From positions 1-64,000 of the forward strand of contig NZ_JOPG01000001.1 in NCBI RefSeq assembly GCF_002153605.1: a stretch of DNA of 64,000 bases, in the 5' to 3' direction. A program made the position numbers and the translations under genes. Source of the DNA: Acetobacter malorum (GTDB lineage Bacteria > Pseudomonadota > Alphaproteobacteria > Acetobacterales > Acetobacteraceae). Within the stretch, counting starts at the first letter, position 1; the number at the start of each line of letters is the position of its first letter. This document shows, one piece after another, positions 44,155-53,319 of the stretch. Under the pieces are notes generated by a model. It was not told the DNA's origin. It worked only from the letters and a program-made list of their open reading frames with translations, and did no database searches.

Positions 44155-44790
44155 ATGAATCTCAAAAAAGAAGAGAGGACATGCCTCTTCATTGATGGCT
44201 CCAGCCTTTATTCAACGTCCCGTGGTCTGGGCTTTGATGTCGATTATAAAAAGCTGCTGGATTTCTTCACATCCAAAACACACATCATACGCGCTTATTA
44301 TTACGCCGCCATTCTGGATACGGAAGACTACTCACCCCTTAAACCGCTGACGGACTGGCTGTCCTATAACGGCTATTTCCTGGTGACCAAACCTGCCCGC
44401 GAATTTACCGATTCCACCGGCAAACGCCGCGTGAAGGGCAATATGGAAATCGAAATTGCTGTGGATATGATGGAAATGGCGCCGCATATCGACCACGCCA
44501 TTCTCTTTACCGGTGACTCAGATTTCCGCCGCGTGGTGGAAGCCGTGCAGCGTCAGGGCACCCGCGTGTCCGTCGTGTCCTCCATGCGCTCTTCTCCGCC
44601 GCTGATTGGCGATGATCTGCGTCGTCAGGCCGATAACTTCATGGAGCTGGCAACCATTGCCAACAACTTCACCCGTCGCCAGCAGGCAGAAACTCAGCGC
44701 CCGCGCGTTGGGAACCCTGCCCCCATCCGCCATCCGGCCGACCAGATGAGCGAGCCGGATCTGGATGACGACGAGACCGATATCCTCTGA
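44155..44790 (+). CDS. NYN-domain (LabA/DUF88) putative RNase
   Basis: A 211-residue protein. The NYN/PIN-like domain covers about 8-165: CLFIDGSSLYSTSRGLGFDV, KGNMEIEIAVDMMEMAPHID and AILFTGDSDFRRVVEAVQRQ give the four conserved acidic residues expected of a metal-dependent RNase. The C-terminus is polar and ends in a run of Asp/Glu. GAGGAAAAAACCCAA precedes the ATG. Known relatives (LabA, DUF88) act in RNA degradation or regulation; the specific role is unknown. It is divergent from folK and followed by a terminator. Confidence 0.87.
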   Translation: MNLKKEERTCLFIDGSSLYSTSRGLGFDVDYKKLLDFFTSKTHIIRAYYYAAILDTEDYSPLKPLTDWLSYNGYFLVTKPAREFTDSTGKRRVKGNMEIEIAVDMMEMAPHIDHAILFTGDSDFRRVVEAVQRQGTRVSVVSSMRSSPPLIGDDLRRQADNFMELATIANNFTRRQQAETQRPRVGNPAPIRHPADQMSEPDLDDDETDIL

Positions 44791-44814
44791 TCAACACGTC
44801 TGACGTGTTTTAAG

Positions 44815-44875
44815 AAAATACCCCTCTCCAGCCGCCCAACCTCTTTCGGGCCCACGCTGGCAGGGGTATTTTTTT
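44815..44875 (+). terminator. Intrinsic terminator after the NYN gene
   Basis: AAAATACCCCT (44815-44825) pairs with AGGGGTATTTT (44862-44872), with an inner CCAGC/GCTGG stem, followed by a run of T. A smaller AACACG/CGTGTT hairpin lies just before it, near 44793-44808. Confidence 0.88.
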
Positions 44876-45034
44876 AGCTGGACTGTGCCACCAGACTGAT
44901 TTCCTATAAAAAAAATTTCAGACTGGCGGAAAAAAAGCCGGTGTCATGCGTTTCATTCAACTCTATCATGCAGAAGAGAGGTCTTTGGCCAGGACCGAAT
45001 CCTGCACCCTTCTGAGTATTTTTTGGAGAAGCCT

Positions 45035-45718
45035 ATGCCTACTTGTTCTGAAGCCCGAGCCGGCCTCCTTTCGCTGCTGCGTGGCGTTGAACACTTCAAC
45101 ACTGAGGTTTTCCCGGCCAAGCAGAACCTTTTTGCGTCTCTGGCAGATGGCCAGTCTCCCAACGCTCTGTTTATTGCCTGCGCAGACAGCCGTATTAACC
45201 CCAGCCTGATCACCCAGACGGAACCGGGCGACCTGTTCATTCTGCGCAACATTGGCAACATTGTTCCGGCCTATGGCGAAATGCTGGGCGGTGTGTCTTC
45301 CGCTGTGGAATATGCCGTCGCCGGCCTTGGCGTGTCCGCCATTATCGTCTGCGGCCATTCCGATTGCGGCGCGATGAAAGCCCTGCTGGCTCCGGAAAAA
45401 AGCGGTCTGGACAAAATGCCGACCGTCCGTAAATGGCTGCGCAATGCAGAGGCTGCCCGCGCAGCACTGGGAGACCTGAAGGCAGAAGACGCTGGCCCGG
45501 CCAATGTCCGCAGCCTGTCTGAGCAGAATGTGCTGCTGCAACTCTCTCACCTCAAAACCCACCCGGCTGTGGTGGCTGGCATGGCACGCGGCACGCTGTT
45601 CCTGCAGGGCTGGTTCTATGACATCGGGACGGGTGAAATCACCATTCTTGATGAACAGACCCGTAAAACCACCACCATTGCGGAAGCCATTTCACATCTG
45701 GAAGCCCAGCCTGCCTAA
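45035..45718 (+). CDS. Beta-class carbonic anhydrase
   Basis: A 227-residue zinc enzyme. CADSRINPS carries the first zinc cysteine with the Asp-Arg dyad, and CGHSDCGAM the zinc histidine and second cysteine; LRNIGNIVP and GGVSSAVEYAVAGLGV lie between. It interconverts CO2 and bicarbonate, feeding carboxylations and pH balance. GGAG lies seven bases before the ATG at 45035. The 159 bases before it hold AT-rich tracts but no promoter I can assign. It ends in a terminator that abuts the next gene. Confidence 0.95.
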   Translation: MPTCSEARAGLLSLLRGVEHFNTEVFPAKQNLFASLADGQSPNALFIACADSRINPSLITQTEPGDLFILRNIGNIVPAYGEMLGGVSSAVEYAVAGLGVSAIIVCGHSDCGAMKALLAPEKSGLDKMPTVRKWLRNAEAARAALGDLKAEDAGPANVRSLSEQNVLLQLSHLKTHPAVVAGMARGTLFLQGWFYDIGTGEITILDEQTRKTTTIAEAISHLEAQPA

Positions 45719-45751
45719 AGGCAGGAAGGTTTGCTTTCAAATAAGACACGG

Positions 45752-45785
45752 ACCGGCGGAGCACAGGCTTCGCCGGTTTTTCTTT
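45752..45785 (+). terminator. Intrinsic terminator after carbonic anhydrase
   Basis: ACCGGCG (45752-45758) pairs with CGCCGGT (45771-45777), followed by TTTTTCTTT. It stops two bases before the start codon of the next gene. Confidence 0.82.
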
Positions 45786-45787
45786 GC

Positions 45788-46819
45788 ATGACCCGTTTTA
45801 CCAACTCCCTAACGCTCCCCGGCGCATTTTTCCTGCTGGGCGCAGCCTTGGTCGGCATGCCGATACAGCCTGCCCTTGCAGTTCCCACTGGTGAACACGA
45901 GTTCCTCAGTCCCACAACACAGCAGGAAGCTTCGCCTTCACCGGCAGCCGCTCCGGCTCCAGCCCACTCCCTCAAGCTGGCAACGTGGAATATGGAATGG
46001 CTGATGGCGGAGGATGGGCCGCTGGCAGCCAATGCCCCGCCTGACCGCCCCCATCGGACCGCTGCCGATTTTGAAAAACTGGCGGCGTACGCACGGCATC
46101 TGGACGCTGACATCGTCGGGTTACAGGAAGCGGACACCACCGCCACGGCAGAGCGGCTTTTTCCAGCCCGCACCTATCAGATCTTTATGACGAATGACGC
46201 CCTCCTCCAGCATCCGGCGCTGGCGGTACGCAAACCGCTTCCCGCCCACCGCAACCCGGATCTGGTGGAGCTTGACGTTGCGCCCACCACGGCCACGCAT
46301 CAACTCCGGCGCGGGCTGGATGTAACGGTCGAGACCGATACAATCCCGCTGCGCATTCTGGTGCTACATCTCAAAACCGGCTGCTGGGACAATCCTGTTT
46401 CAGAAAAACACCATAACTGCCCCACCCTGTTGCAGCAGTTTGGCGTGCTGCAAAACTGGATCAGCGCGCGGGCGGCTGCGCATGAAGCCTTTGTGATCAT
46501 GGGCGACTTCAACCGGCGCATGACGGTTTATGACCCGTTTTTCCTCATTCTCAGACAAGCTGCCCCACTAAGTCTGACAACTGCGGGATGGGCCAGCCCC
46601 TGCGAAAATGGCTCCTATTTTATTGACCATATTCTGCTGGGCGGTGCGGCTCAAAACTGGCTGCAACCGCATTCTCTGCGCGTGATGACTTACCGGCAAG
46701 AAAGTCAGCCTGTCACCCTCTCTGACCATTGCGCGGTCTCTGTGCAGCTCACCCCAAAAGCATTGGCGCCTTCTGCATCCTCTGCGACAACAGCGTTCCA
46801 GCCCGGCACTCAGCCATAA
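45788..46819 (+). CDS. Secreted endonuclease/exonuclease/phosphatase-fold protein
   Basis: A 343-residue protein. A signal peptide (about 1-32, ending ALAVP) is followed by a Pro/Ala linker and the EEP fold: LATWNMEW (about 63-70), IVGLQEADTTATAERLF (catalytic glutamate), VLHLKTGCWDN, VIMGDFNRRM and SDHCAVSV (catalytic Asp-His) all stand in order. The substrate may be nucleic acid, a phosphorylated sugar or a lipid. No ribosome binding site is seen, and the carbonic anhydrase terminator ends two bases before the ATG, so expression may depend on read-through or an unusual leader. Confidence 0.82.
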   Translation: MTRFTNSLTLPGAFFLLGAALVGMPIQPALAVPTGEHEFLSPTTQQEASPSPAAAPAPAHSLKLATWNMEWLMAEDGPLAANAPPDRPHRTAADFEKLAAYARHLDADIVGLQEADTTATAERLFPARTYQIFMTNDALLQHPALAVRKPLPAHRNPDLVELDVAPTTATHQLRRGLDVTVETDTIPLRILVLHLKTGCWDNPVSEKHHNCPTLLQQFGVLQNWISARAAAHEAFVIMGDFNRRMTVYDPFFLILRQAAPLSLTTAGWASPCENGSYFIDHILLGGAAQNWLQPHSLRVMTYRQESQPVTLSDHCAVSVQLTPKALAPSASSATTAFQPGTQP

Positions 46820-46820
46820 A

Positions 46821-46854
46821 AAAACCGCTGCGGATGGCTCCACAGCGGCTTTTT
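46821..46854. terminator. Bidirectional terminator between convergent genes
   Basis: CCGCTG (46825-46830) pairs with CAGCGG (46843-46848), flanked by AAAA on the left and TTTT on the right. It serves the EEP protein gene and the convergent helicase. Confidence 0.8.
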
Positions 46855-46890
46855 GCATTTACCACAAACCCGTAAGGGTGAGGGCACGTC

Positions 46891-48231
46891 TTAGAAGGCG
46901 CGGCCACGGCCAGCAGAGGCTCCGCCACCGGAGCGACCACCGCCACCCGGACGACCGCCGCCACCATTCCCACCACGCGGCGGGCCACCACGGCCACGAC
47001 CACCGCCGCCGCCATTCCCGCCACGCGGCGGACCACCGCGACCACGGCCACCGCCACCCAGCACGGGCGGACGCATGGTGGAGGCCTCAGCACTTTCGGA
47101 GTGCCAGGGATGGTCACGCACCACCGGAATGGGCTTACCAATGGTCTTTTCAATATCACGCAGCCAGGCGCGCTGTTCCGGGTCACAGAAGGACACGGCC
47201 CAGCCATCACGCCCGGCACGCGCCGTCCGGCCAATACGGTGGACGTAGCTTTCCGGCACGTTCGGCAGATCGTAGTTGAAGACGTGGCTCACATCGTCCA
47301 CGTCGATGCCACGGGCCGCAATATCGGTTGCCACCAGAACTTTAACGCTCCCGGTGCGGAAGCCGCTCATGGCCCGCTCACGCGCACCCTGAGACTTGTT
47401 ACCGTGAATAGCTTCCGCCACCACGTTGTTCTTGTTCAGGAATTCCGCAACTTTGTTGGCCTCGTGCTTCATGAGGGTGAACACCACGGCGCGGGCCACC
47501 TTGGGGGATTCCACCAGGGTCAGCAGGGCATCGCGCTTGTCCGTGCCATCCACAAACATCACAGCCTGCTGGATACGGTCCACCGTGCTGGACGGCGGAG
47601 TGACTTCCACCTTAGCCGGATCATGCAGCAGAGAGTTAGCCAGATCTGCAATGCTGCGCGGCATGGTAGCGGAGAACAGCAGCGTCTGCCGTTTGGGCGG
47701 CAGGAAGGTCATGATGCGGCGGATATCGCGCACAAACCCCATGTCCAGCATGCGGTCAGCTTCATCCAGCACCAGCACTTCAAGGCCGGAGAGGTCAATA
47801 AAGCCCTGACCAATCAGGTCCAGCAGGCGGCCGGGGGCTGCAACAAGCACATCCACACCCCGACGCATGGCTTCAACCTGACGCCCCTGCCCCACGCCGC
47901 CGAACACAACGGCCTGCGTGAATTTCATATGGCGGGCGTAGGCCTTGAAGCTGTCGCTGATCTGGGAAACCAGCTCACGCGTGGGAGCAAGCACCAGAAC
48001 GCGCGGCTTTTTGGGGCCGGCAACCTTGGGATGAGCATGCAGATGGTTGAGGATAGGCAGGGCAAATGCTGCGGTTTTACCGGTGCCTGTCTGGGCCAGA
48101 CCCAGCAGATCACGGCCTTGCAGCAGATACGGGATGGACTGAGCCTGAATGGGGGTCGGGGTTTCATACCCCTGCTCAGCCAGAGCCTTTAACAGAGGGG
48201 GGGCAAGATTCAGTTCAGAAAACGTAGTCAT
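46891..48231 (-). CDS. DEAD-box RNA helicase with an RGG-rich tail (RhlE-like)
   Basis: A 446-residue ATP-dependent helicase. Q motif is GYETPTPIQAQSIP, motif I AQTGTGKTA, Ia PTRELVSQI, II LDEADRML, III SATMPRSI, and VI YVHRIGRTARAGRDG. The last ~70 residues are Gly/Arg/Pro-rich with a near-exact repeat (GRGRGGPPRGGNGGGG, twice), an RNA-binding and probably phase-separating tail. It remodels RNA in ribosome assembly or decay, often in the cold. ATG 48231 gives the usual MTTFSELNL start. A long leader of about 195 bases is likely. Confidence 0.93.
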   Translation of the reverse strand: MTTFSELNLAPPLLKALAEQGYETPTPIQAQSIPYLLQGRDLLGLAQTGTGKTAAFALPILNHLHAHPKVAGPKKPRVLVLAPTRELVSQISDSFKAYARHMKFTQAVVFGGVGQGRQVEAMRRGVDVLVAAPGRLLDLIGQGFIDLSGLEVLVLDEADRMLDMGFVRDIRRIMTFLPPKRQTLLFSATMPRSIADLANSLLHDPAKVEVTPPSSTVDRIQQAVMFVDGTDKRDALLTLVESPKVARAVVFTLMKHEANKVAEFLNKNNVVAEAIHGNKSQGARERAMSGFRTGSVKVLVATDIAARGIDVDDVSHVFNYDLPNVPESYVHRIGRTARAGRDGWAVSFCDPEQRAWLRDIEKTIGKPIPVVRDHPWHSESAEASTMRPPVLGGGGRGRGGPPRGGNGGGGGRGRGGPPRGGNGGGGRPGGGGRSGGGASAGRGRAF

Positions 48232-48669
48232 CAGGGCAAACCTTTTCGTGCAGCCTGAAAAGCGAGACGAGAACACCCTTTTTCAGTTACGCACCATATC
48301 GTGTCAGGACGGAGTGAAAACGGCGCACTCTGTGCACGACCCCTCACCCGCATTCATGAACATTTTTTAACAATGCTGGCAGCGTCACGTCTTTTCAGAA
48401 AAGTCAGTCTGAAAACCCTGCCTTGAATCGGTATATAAGTGGAGTTCTCATACCCCGCAAGCCTTCCGTACCATATTGGTCCGAAAAGAAAGCCGCCATA
48501 TAATCGTCACACTCTGTTCACGGCTCCGACCACAACCGGCCAAAGCAATGAAACAAAAGCCATGGATGCTCAATTTTAAAGGAAGTTTTAAAAAAGGGTA
48601 AAGATGCCTCATTCTATGAACGAGACCTCTTCACATCTGCTTGCCTAACAAAAGTTTTAGAAGAAATAA
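48232..48669. other. 438-base gap, AT-rich, no clear gene
   Basis: The left part is the helicase leader with a possible promoter at 48433-48460. The right part is AT-rich. It contains two tiny plus-strand frames, 17 codons from 48548 (MKQKPWML start) and 14 codons from 48604 (MPHSMNET start). Neither has support beyond a purine-rich stretch ahead of the second. No tRNA, terminator with T-run or repeat is visible. Confidence 0.4.
48433..48460 (-). promoter_or_regulatory. Possible promoter of the DEAD-box helicase
   Basis: On the minus strand TTGCGG and TTATAT stand 16 bases apart. Transcription from here would give a leader of about 195 bases, long for this genome and reminiscent of cold-induced helicase mRNAs. 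Confidence 0.3.
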
Positions 48670-49278
48670 TCAGTCTGCAAATCGATCAGCCAGAATAACC
48701 TCCTGCCGGGGCAGGCTGCCGCCGCGTGGCTGAGGCGGCGCAGTGCCTTTGCCGATGGCCACAAACAGGCCAATCACATGGTCTTCCGGCAGGTTGATCA
48801 GCTTGCCCACGGCATCAAAATCAAAGCCGTCCATCGGGCAGGTCTGATAGCCCAGAGACACCGCCGTCAGCATCAGCGTCTGCGCTGCCAGCCCGCAGGA
48901 GCGCATGGCTTCATCCCGCTGCACCTGTTCCCGCCCGCGATAATACTGGTCAATCATCCCGGCCATCAGCGTTTGCACGTCCTGCGGGGCATCCTGCCAG
49001 TAACGGGCCGGGCTCTTCTTCCACGCAGCAAGGTCGGCACAGACCACAATCAGAACAGAGGCGTCTGTCACCTGAGCCTGATCCCACGCCGCCGCGCGGA
49101 TCTGTTGACGCAGCGCCGGATCCGTTACCACCACAAAGCGCCAGTTTTGCAGGTTGAAGGCCGTTGGTCCCATGCGGGCGGCATCCAGGATCTGCGCAAG
49201 GTCGGCTTCGGGGATCTGAAAATCCGGGTCATACTGCTTCACAGCCCGCCGCGTGGCGACGGCTTTCAGAACATCCAT
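48670..49278 (-). CDS. Nitroreductase-family flavoprotein
   Basis: A 202-residue FMN-dependent oxidoreductase. TRRAVKQYDPDFQIPEADL (about 9-27) and DAARMGPTAFNLQNWRFVVV (about 32-51) bind FMN; GLAAQTLMLTAVSLGYQTCPMDGFD (about 130-154) and the LINLPEDHVIGLFVAIGKG segment complete the fold. Likely reduces quinones or nitro compounds with NAD(P)H; the physiological substrate is unknown. It lies 24 bases after metW and is probably read through from metX-metW. Confidence 0.9.
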   Translation of the reverse strand: MDVLKAVATRRAVKQYDPDFQIPEADLAQILDAARMGPTAFNLQNWRFVVVTDPALRQQIRAAAWDQAQVTDASVLIVVCADLAAWKKSPARYWQDAPQDVQTLMAGMIDQYYRGREQVQRDEAMRSCGLAAQTLMLTAVSLGYQTCPMDGFDFDAVGKLINLPEDHVIGLFVAIGKGTAPPQPRGGSLPRQEVILADRFAD

Positions 49279-49302
49279 GTCTCTCAGCTTCTTCTTTTGA
49301 GA

Positions 49303-49932
49303 TCAGTGTTTCTCAGATACAGGCGGGCACTCGCCTTCCCGCCGCAGCAGGAACAAAGCCTGCTCACCAAACAAATTGGCCATCCGGATGGAGCGCCGCC
49401 AGGGGGCGCGTTCCCCGTCTTCATCCACCGCCATCCATTGCTGCACACAATAGCCCTCTTCCGCGCACAGCGCGATGAAGTCCCGAATGGTGCACGGGTG
49501 AATATTGGGCGTCTCATACCACGGGGTGTGCCACACAGCCGTCATGGGCATCCGTCCGCTCAGCAGTAGTTTCAGCCGGAGCTGCCAGTGGCCAAAATTG
49601 GGGAAAGACACAATGGCATGCCGCCCGATACGCAGCATCTGCCGCAGCACTTCCCGCGGGCGCTCCACTGCCTGAAGCGTGCGCTGCAAGACCACATAAT
49701 CAAACGCATCATCAGGGTAATGCGCCAGATCGTGGTCCGCATCCCCATGCACAACGGGCAGGCCGTGGGCGACGGAGCGGGTAACTTCCCGCATATCGAT
49801 TTCAATGCCACGGGCATCACAGCCGCGCAGGCGGAACAGATGGTCAATCAGCGCGCCATCACCGCTGCCAACGTCCAGAACCCGTGTGCCGGGTTCGATC
49901 ATCTCTGCAATCAGGCGTTGATCAAGGCGCAT
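49303..49932 (-). CDS. metW: MetW, methionine-biosynthesis partner protein
   Basis: A 209-residue protein of the methyltransferase fold. RVLDVGSGDGALIDHLFR (about 17-34) is the glycine-rich loop; VLQRTLQAVERPREVLRQML and FPNFGHWQLRLKLLLSGRMP (about 108-127) are MetW-specific. It works with MetX in acylation of homoserine. Its ATG shares one base with the metX stop (TGATG), so the two are coupled. Confidence 0.93.
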   Translation of the reverse strand: MRLDQRLIAEMIEPGTRVLDVGSGDGALIDHLFRLRGCDARGIEIDMREVTRSVAHGLPVVHGDADHDLAHYPDDAFDYVVLQRTLQAVERPREVLRQMLRIGRHAIVSFPNFGHWQLRLKLLLSGRMPMTAVWHTPWYETPNIHPCTIRDFIALCAEEGYCVQQWMAVDEDGERAPWRRSIRMANLFGEQALFLLRREGECPPVSEKH

Positions 49933-51107
49933 CAGGCGAGCCCTGCATGATCTGCCACACCGCACAGGAAGCCCCGTACGGTTCTGTCAAAATCCGGTTC
50001 ATCCAGCAAAAAGGCGTCATGCCCCTTGTCCGTTTCAATCTCCACAAAGGAGACGTTCGCTGCGGCCTGATTAAGCGCACGCACCAGATAGCGGGAGCTG
50101 GATGTGGGGAACAGCCAGTCGGACGAGAATGACACCACGCAAAACCGCACCGGCGTGCCGGCAAAGGCCGCAGGGAGTTCACCATCATGCTCAGCAGCAA
50201 GGTCAAACCAGTCCATGGCGCGGGTAATGGTCAGATAGGAATTGGCGTCAAACCGCCGCACAAAGGCCGAGCCCTGATAGCGCAGATAGGATTCCACCTC
50301 GAACACATCGCCAAACATGGCCAGAGAAGCCTCGGGAGCCTGCGCGTCCTTAGGTTCCTGCCGCACACGGCGGCCGAATTTGCGCGTCAGCGCTTCTTCT
50401 GAAAGGTAGGTGATGTGCGCCATCATACGCGCCACGGCCAGCCCACGCGCCGGGACCACATTATGTTCCCAGTAACGACCGCTATACCAGTCCGGGTCAG
50501 CAAAAATCGCCTGACGCCCGACCTCGTTGAACGCGATATTCTGAGCGGAGTGGAACGGGGCCGTCGCAATCGGCATGGCGGCCAGCATCATGTGCGGATA
50601 CGTCACGGCCCATTCCAGCACCTGCATACCGCCCATGGAACCGCCAACGACCGCAAACAGCCGCTCAATCCCTAAAGAGCGCACCAGCTTATACTGGGCA
50701 CGCACCATGTCACGGATGGTAATAGGCGGGAAATCCGTGCCCCAGCGCTCCACCTTGCCTTCGGCGCAGGCCGGTTTAAGGGAACGCGGGCCAGTGCTGC
50801 CCATGCAGCCGCCCAGCACGTTCATGCAGATAATGAAAAAACGGTCCGTATCAATGGGCCGCCCTGGCCCCACCATGCGCGCCCACCATCCGGGCTTGCC
50901 GGTTTGCGGATGCGTTTCCGCCACGTACTGATCCCCCGTAAAGGCGTGGCAGATGACAATGGCGTTGTCCCGCTTGGGGGAGAGCTGGCCGTAGGTGCGA
51001 TAGGCCACATCAAGGGACGGCAGATGCACACCGCATTCCAGATCCAGCCCATCGGGGAACGTGGCGTGCTGATGGTCGCCGACATCAAGAGGCGCTGTGC
51101 TGTTCAT
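49932..51107 (-). CDS. metX: Homoserine O-acyltransferase MetX
   Basis: A 391-residue alpha/beta hydrolase-fold transferase. [32 protein letters not shown], and the nucleophile elbow [14 protein letters not shown] are present; the Asp and His of the triad are near SSDWLFP and [10 protein letters not shown]. It acylates homoserine in methionine synthesis. Acetyl-CoA is the classical donor, but several MetX proteins paired with MetW use succinyl-CoA, so the donor is uncertain. It lies 100 bases after lepA; no SAM riboswitch signature is seen in that gap. Confidence 0.94.
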   Translation of the reverse strand: MNSTAPLDVGDHQHATFPDGLDLECGVHLPSLDVAYRTYGQLSPKRDNAIVICHAFTGDQYVAETHPQTGKPGWWARMVGPGRPIDTDRFFIICMNVLGGCMGSTGPRSLKPACAEGKVERWGTDFPPITIRDMVRAQYKLVRSLGIERLFAVVGGSMGGMQVLEWAVTYPHMMLAAMPIATAPFHSAQNIAFNEVGRQAIFADPDWYSGRYWEHNVVPARGLAVARMMAHITYLSEEALTRKFGRRVRQEPKDAQAPEASLAMFGDVFEVESYLRYQGSAFVRRFDANSYLTITRAMDWFDLAAEHDGELPAAFAGTPVRFCVVSFSSDWLFPTSSSRYLVRALNQAAANVSFVEIETDKGHDAFLLDEPDFDRTVRGFLCGVADHAGLA

Positions 51108-51207
51108 GAAGGTGATACCAACTCCGGCTGGAAGACCTCCGACATAGGAGCGAAAACAGGACGGATCAAGTCCGCCTTAACGCTGCCGCAGGCCTGCCAT
51201 GCCGGGG

Positions 51208-53013
51208 TTAGCCATCCATTTTCAGAGCAGCGAGGAAGGCGCTCTGCGGAATTTCCACTTTCCCGAACTGCCGCATACGCTTTTTACCCTCTTTCTGCTT
51301 TTCCAGCAGTTTGCGCTTACGGGAGATGTCACCGCCATAACATTTGGCCGTCACATCCTTGGAAAGTGCGCCGATGGTCTCACGCGCAATCACCTTGCTG
51401 CCAATGGCTGCCTGAATGGCGATTTTGAACAGCTGGCGGGGAATAAGGTCCTTCAGCCGGGCGCAAATGGCGCGGCCACGGGTTTCCGCCGCAGAGCGAT
51501 GCGCAATGAAGGACAGCGCATCCACCGGCTCCTGATTGACCAGAATGGAAATGCGCACGAGGTCACTCTCCTCATACCCGTCCATCTGATAGTCAAAGCT
51601 GGCGTAACCGCGCGTGAGGGACTTCAGGCGGTCATAGAAGTCAAACACCACCTCGTTCAGCGGCAGACGATAGACGGCCATAGCGCGGTTGCCCACGTAG
51701 GTCAGATCCACCTGTACGCCGCGGCGCTCCGTGCACAGGGTCAGCACAGCACCCAGATATTCATCCGGCACCATGATGGTGGCCTTGATCCACGGCTCGT
51801 CAATCTTCTCGATCTGAGAAAGGTCCGGCATATCCGCCGGGTTGTGCAGCTCTTCTTCCTGCCCGTTGGTCAGCGTGATGTGGTACACCACGGACGGCGC
51901 GGTGGCGATCAGATCAAGATCGAACTCGCGGGACAGACGTTCCTGAATGATTTCCAGATGCAGCAGGCCAAGGAAGCCGCAACGGAAACCAAAGCCCAGC
52001 GCTGCGGACGTCTCGGCCTCATAATGGAACGAGGCATCGTTCAGGCGCAGTTTGGAGAGGCTGTCCCGCAGCTTTTCAAAGTCGTCCGCCACAATGGGGA
52101 AGAGGCCACACCACACCACCGGAATGGAGGGTTTGAACCCTGCCAGAGCCTTGTCCGCCGGGCGACGGTCATCGGTGATGGTGTCACCCACGTTGCAGTC
52201 GGCCACGGTCTTGATGGCAGCATTGATATACCCCATCTCACCCGGACCAAGGCTTTCCACCGCCGTCATGCGCGGGGCAAATACACCGACCTGATCAATC
52301 TGATGCACGGCACCCGTGGACATCATGCGCATTTTCATGCCGCGCTGCAGGCGGCCTTCCTTGACGCGCACCAGCACGATCACGCCCAGATACGGGTCGT
52401 ACCAGCTATCCACCAGCATGGCCTGAAGCGGCTTTTCCGCATCCCCCACCGGCGGCGGCAGGCGGGTCACAACGGCTTCCAGAACGCCCTCAATATTCAG
52501 GCCGGTCTTGGCGGAAATTTCCACCGCATCATCTGCGGGGATGCCAATGACTTCTTCAATCTGCGCCTTGACGCGTTCGACATCGGCTGCGGGCAGATCG
52601 ACCTTGTTCAGCACCGGCACAATTTCATGGTTGGCATCAATGGCCTGATACACGTTGGCCAGTGTCTGCGCTTCCACACCCTGCGAGGCATCCACCACCA
52701 GCAGCGAGCCTTCACACGCGGCCAGAGAGCGGCTGACTTCATACGCAAAGTCAACATGTCCGGGCGTGTCCATCAGGTTCAGGACATACGTCTTGCCGTC
52801 CTTGGCCGGATAGGTCAGCCGGACGGTCTGGGCCTTGATGGTGATGCCACGCTCACGCTCAAGATCCATATTATCGAGCACCTGATTCGTCATCTCGCGG
52901 GCGGTCAACGCCCCGCAAGCCTGAATCATGCGGTCGGCCAGTGTCGATTTCCCATGGTCAATATGGGCGATAATCGAGAAATTACGGATGAGCGAAAGGG
53001 GTGTGTCGGTCAT
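51208..53013 (-). CDS. lepA: Elongation factor 4 (LepA)
   Basis: A 601-residue translational GTPase. G1 is [10 protein letters not shown] (about 15-24), G2 [13 protein letters not shown]3 DTPGHVDF (about 80-87) and G4 NKVDLP (about 134-139). The LepA-specific C-terminal domain holds [24 protein letters not shown] (about 560-583, split here by family-wide conservation). It acts on stalled or initiating ribosomes. Start at 53013, not the upstream in-frame start at 53061, which adds unconserved residues. Confidence 0.96.
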   Translation of the reverse strand: MTDTPLSLIRNFSIIAHIDHGKSTLADRMIQACGALTAREMTNQVLDNMDLERERGITIKAQTVRLTYPAKDGKTYVLNLMDTPGHVDFAYEVSRSLAACEGSLLVVDASQGVEAQTLANVYQAIDANHEIVPVLNKVDLPAADVERVKAQIEEVIGIPADDAVEISAKTGLNIEGVLEAVVTRLPPPVGDAEKPLQAMLVDSWYDPYLGVIVLVRVKEGRLQRGMKMRMMSTGAVHQIDQVGVFAPRMTAVESLGPGEMGYINAAIKTVADCNVGDTITDDRRPADKALAGFKPSIPVVWCGLFPIVADDFEKLRDSLSKLRLNDASFHYEAETSAALGFGFRCGFLGLLHLEIIQERLSREFDLDLIATAPSVVYHITLTNGQEEELHNPADMPDLSQIEKIDEPWIKATIMVPDEYLGAVLTLCTERRGVQVDLTYVGNRAMAVYRLPLNEVVFDFYDRLKSLTRGYASFDYQMDGYEESDLVRISILVNQEPVDALSFIAHRSAAETRGRAICARLKDLIPRQLFKIAIQAAIGSKVIARETIGALSKDVTAKCYGGDISRKRKLLEKQKEGKKRMRQFGKVEIPQSAFLAALKMDG

Positions 53014-53319
53014 GCTGCTCCCTTTAAGCGATACGGAGAGACTTGTCAGCCAGTTCCGCACCGCGGGGAGCTGTTTCCCTGTAAATTTTTACGCAGAAGA
53101 AAATACGAGGGCGTCATCAGGCCTCTTGCTGCGCTCTTTGCGCGACTCGTTTTAACGCTGCCCTTCCCTGCCCCCTCTGAACGCATGAGAGAAAATGATA
53201 GCGCCGGCACTTTATGTATTTTTCGTTAAAAAATAGATGACGATCCCAGACCCAAGTGTTAAACCCGGCCCGCTTTACTAAAGCCTTCATCTTCAAAATA
53301 TTCACGGGACTAATATTCA
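53014..53319. other. 306-base gap between divergent lepA and Hint-protein genes
   Basis: This interval must hold the promoters of both genes. The right half is AT-rich. I see no clear -35/-10 pair, no repeat of note and no RNA gene. The Hint-protein start has only a weak GGGA 13 bases upstream. Confidence 0.4.

Noticed and set aside
51108-51207. SAM riboswitch before metX
   Set aside because: No SAM-II or SAM/SAH signature could be found in the 100-base gap; only weak hairpins.
51199-53229. Long plus-strand open frame (676 codons) opposite lepA
   Set aside because: It is the antisense shadow of lepA, which is certain; its translation is His/Gln/Arg-rich with no domain.
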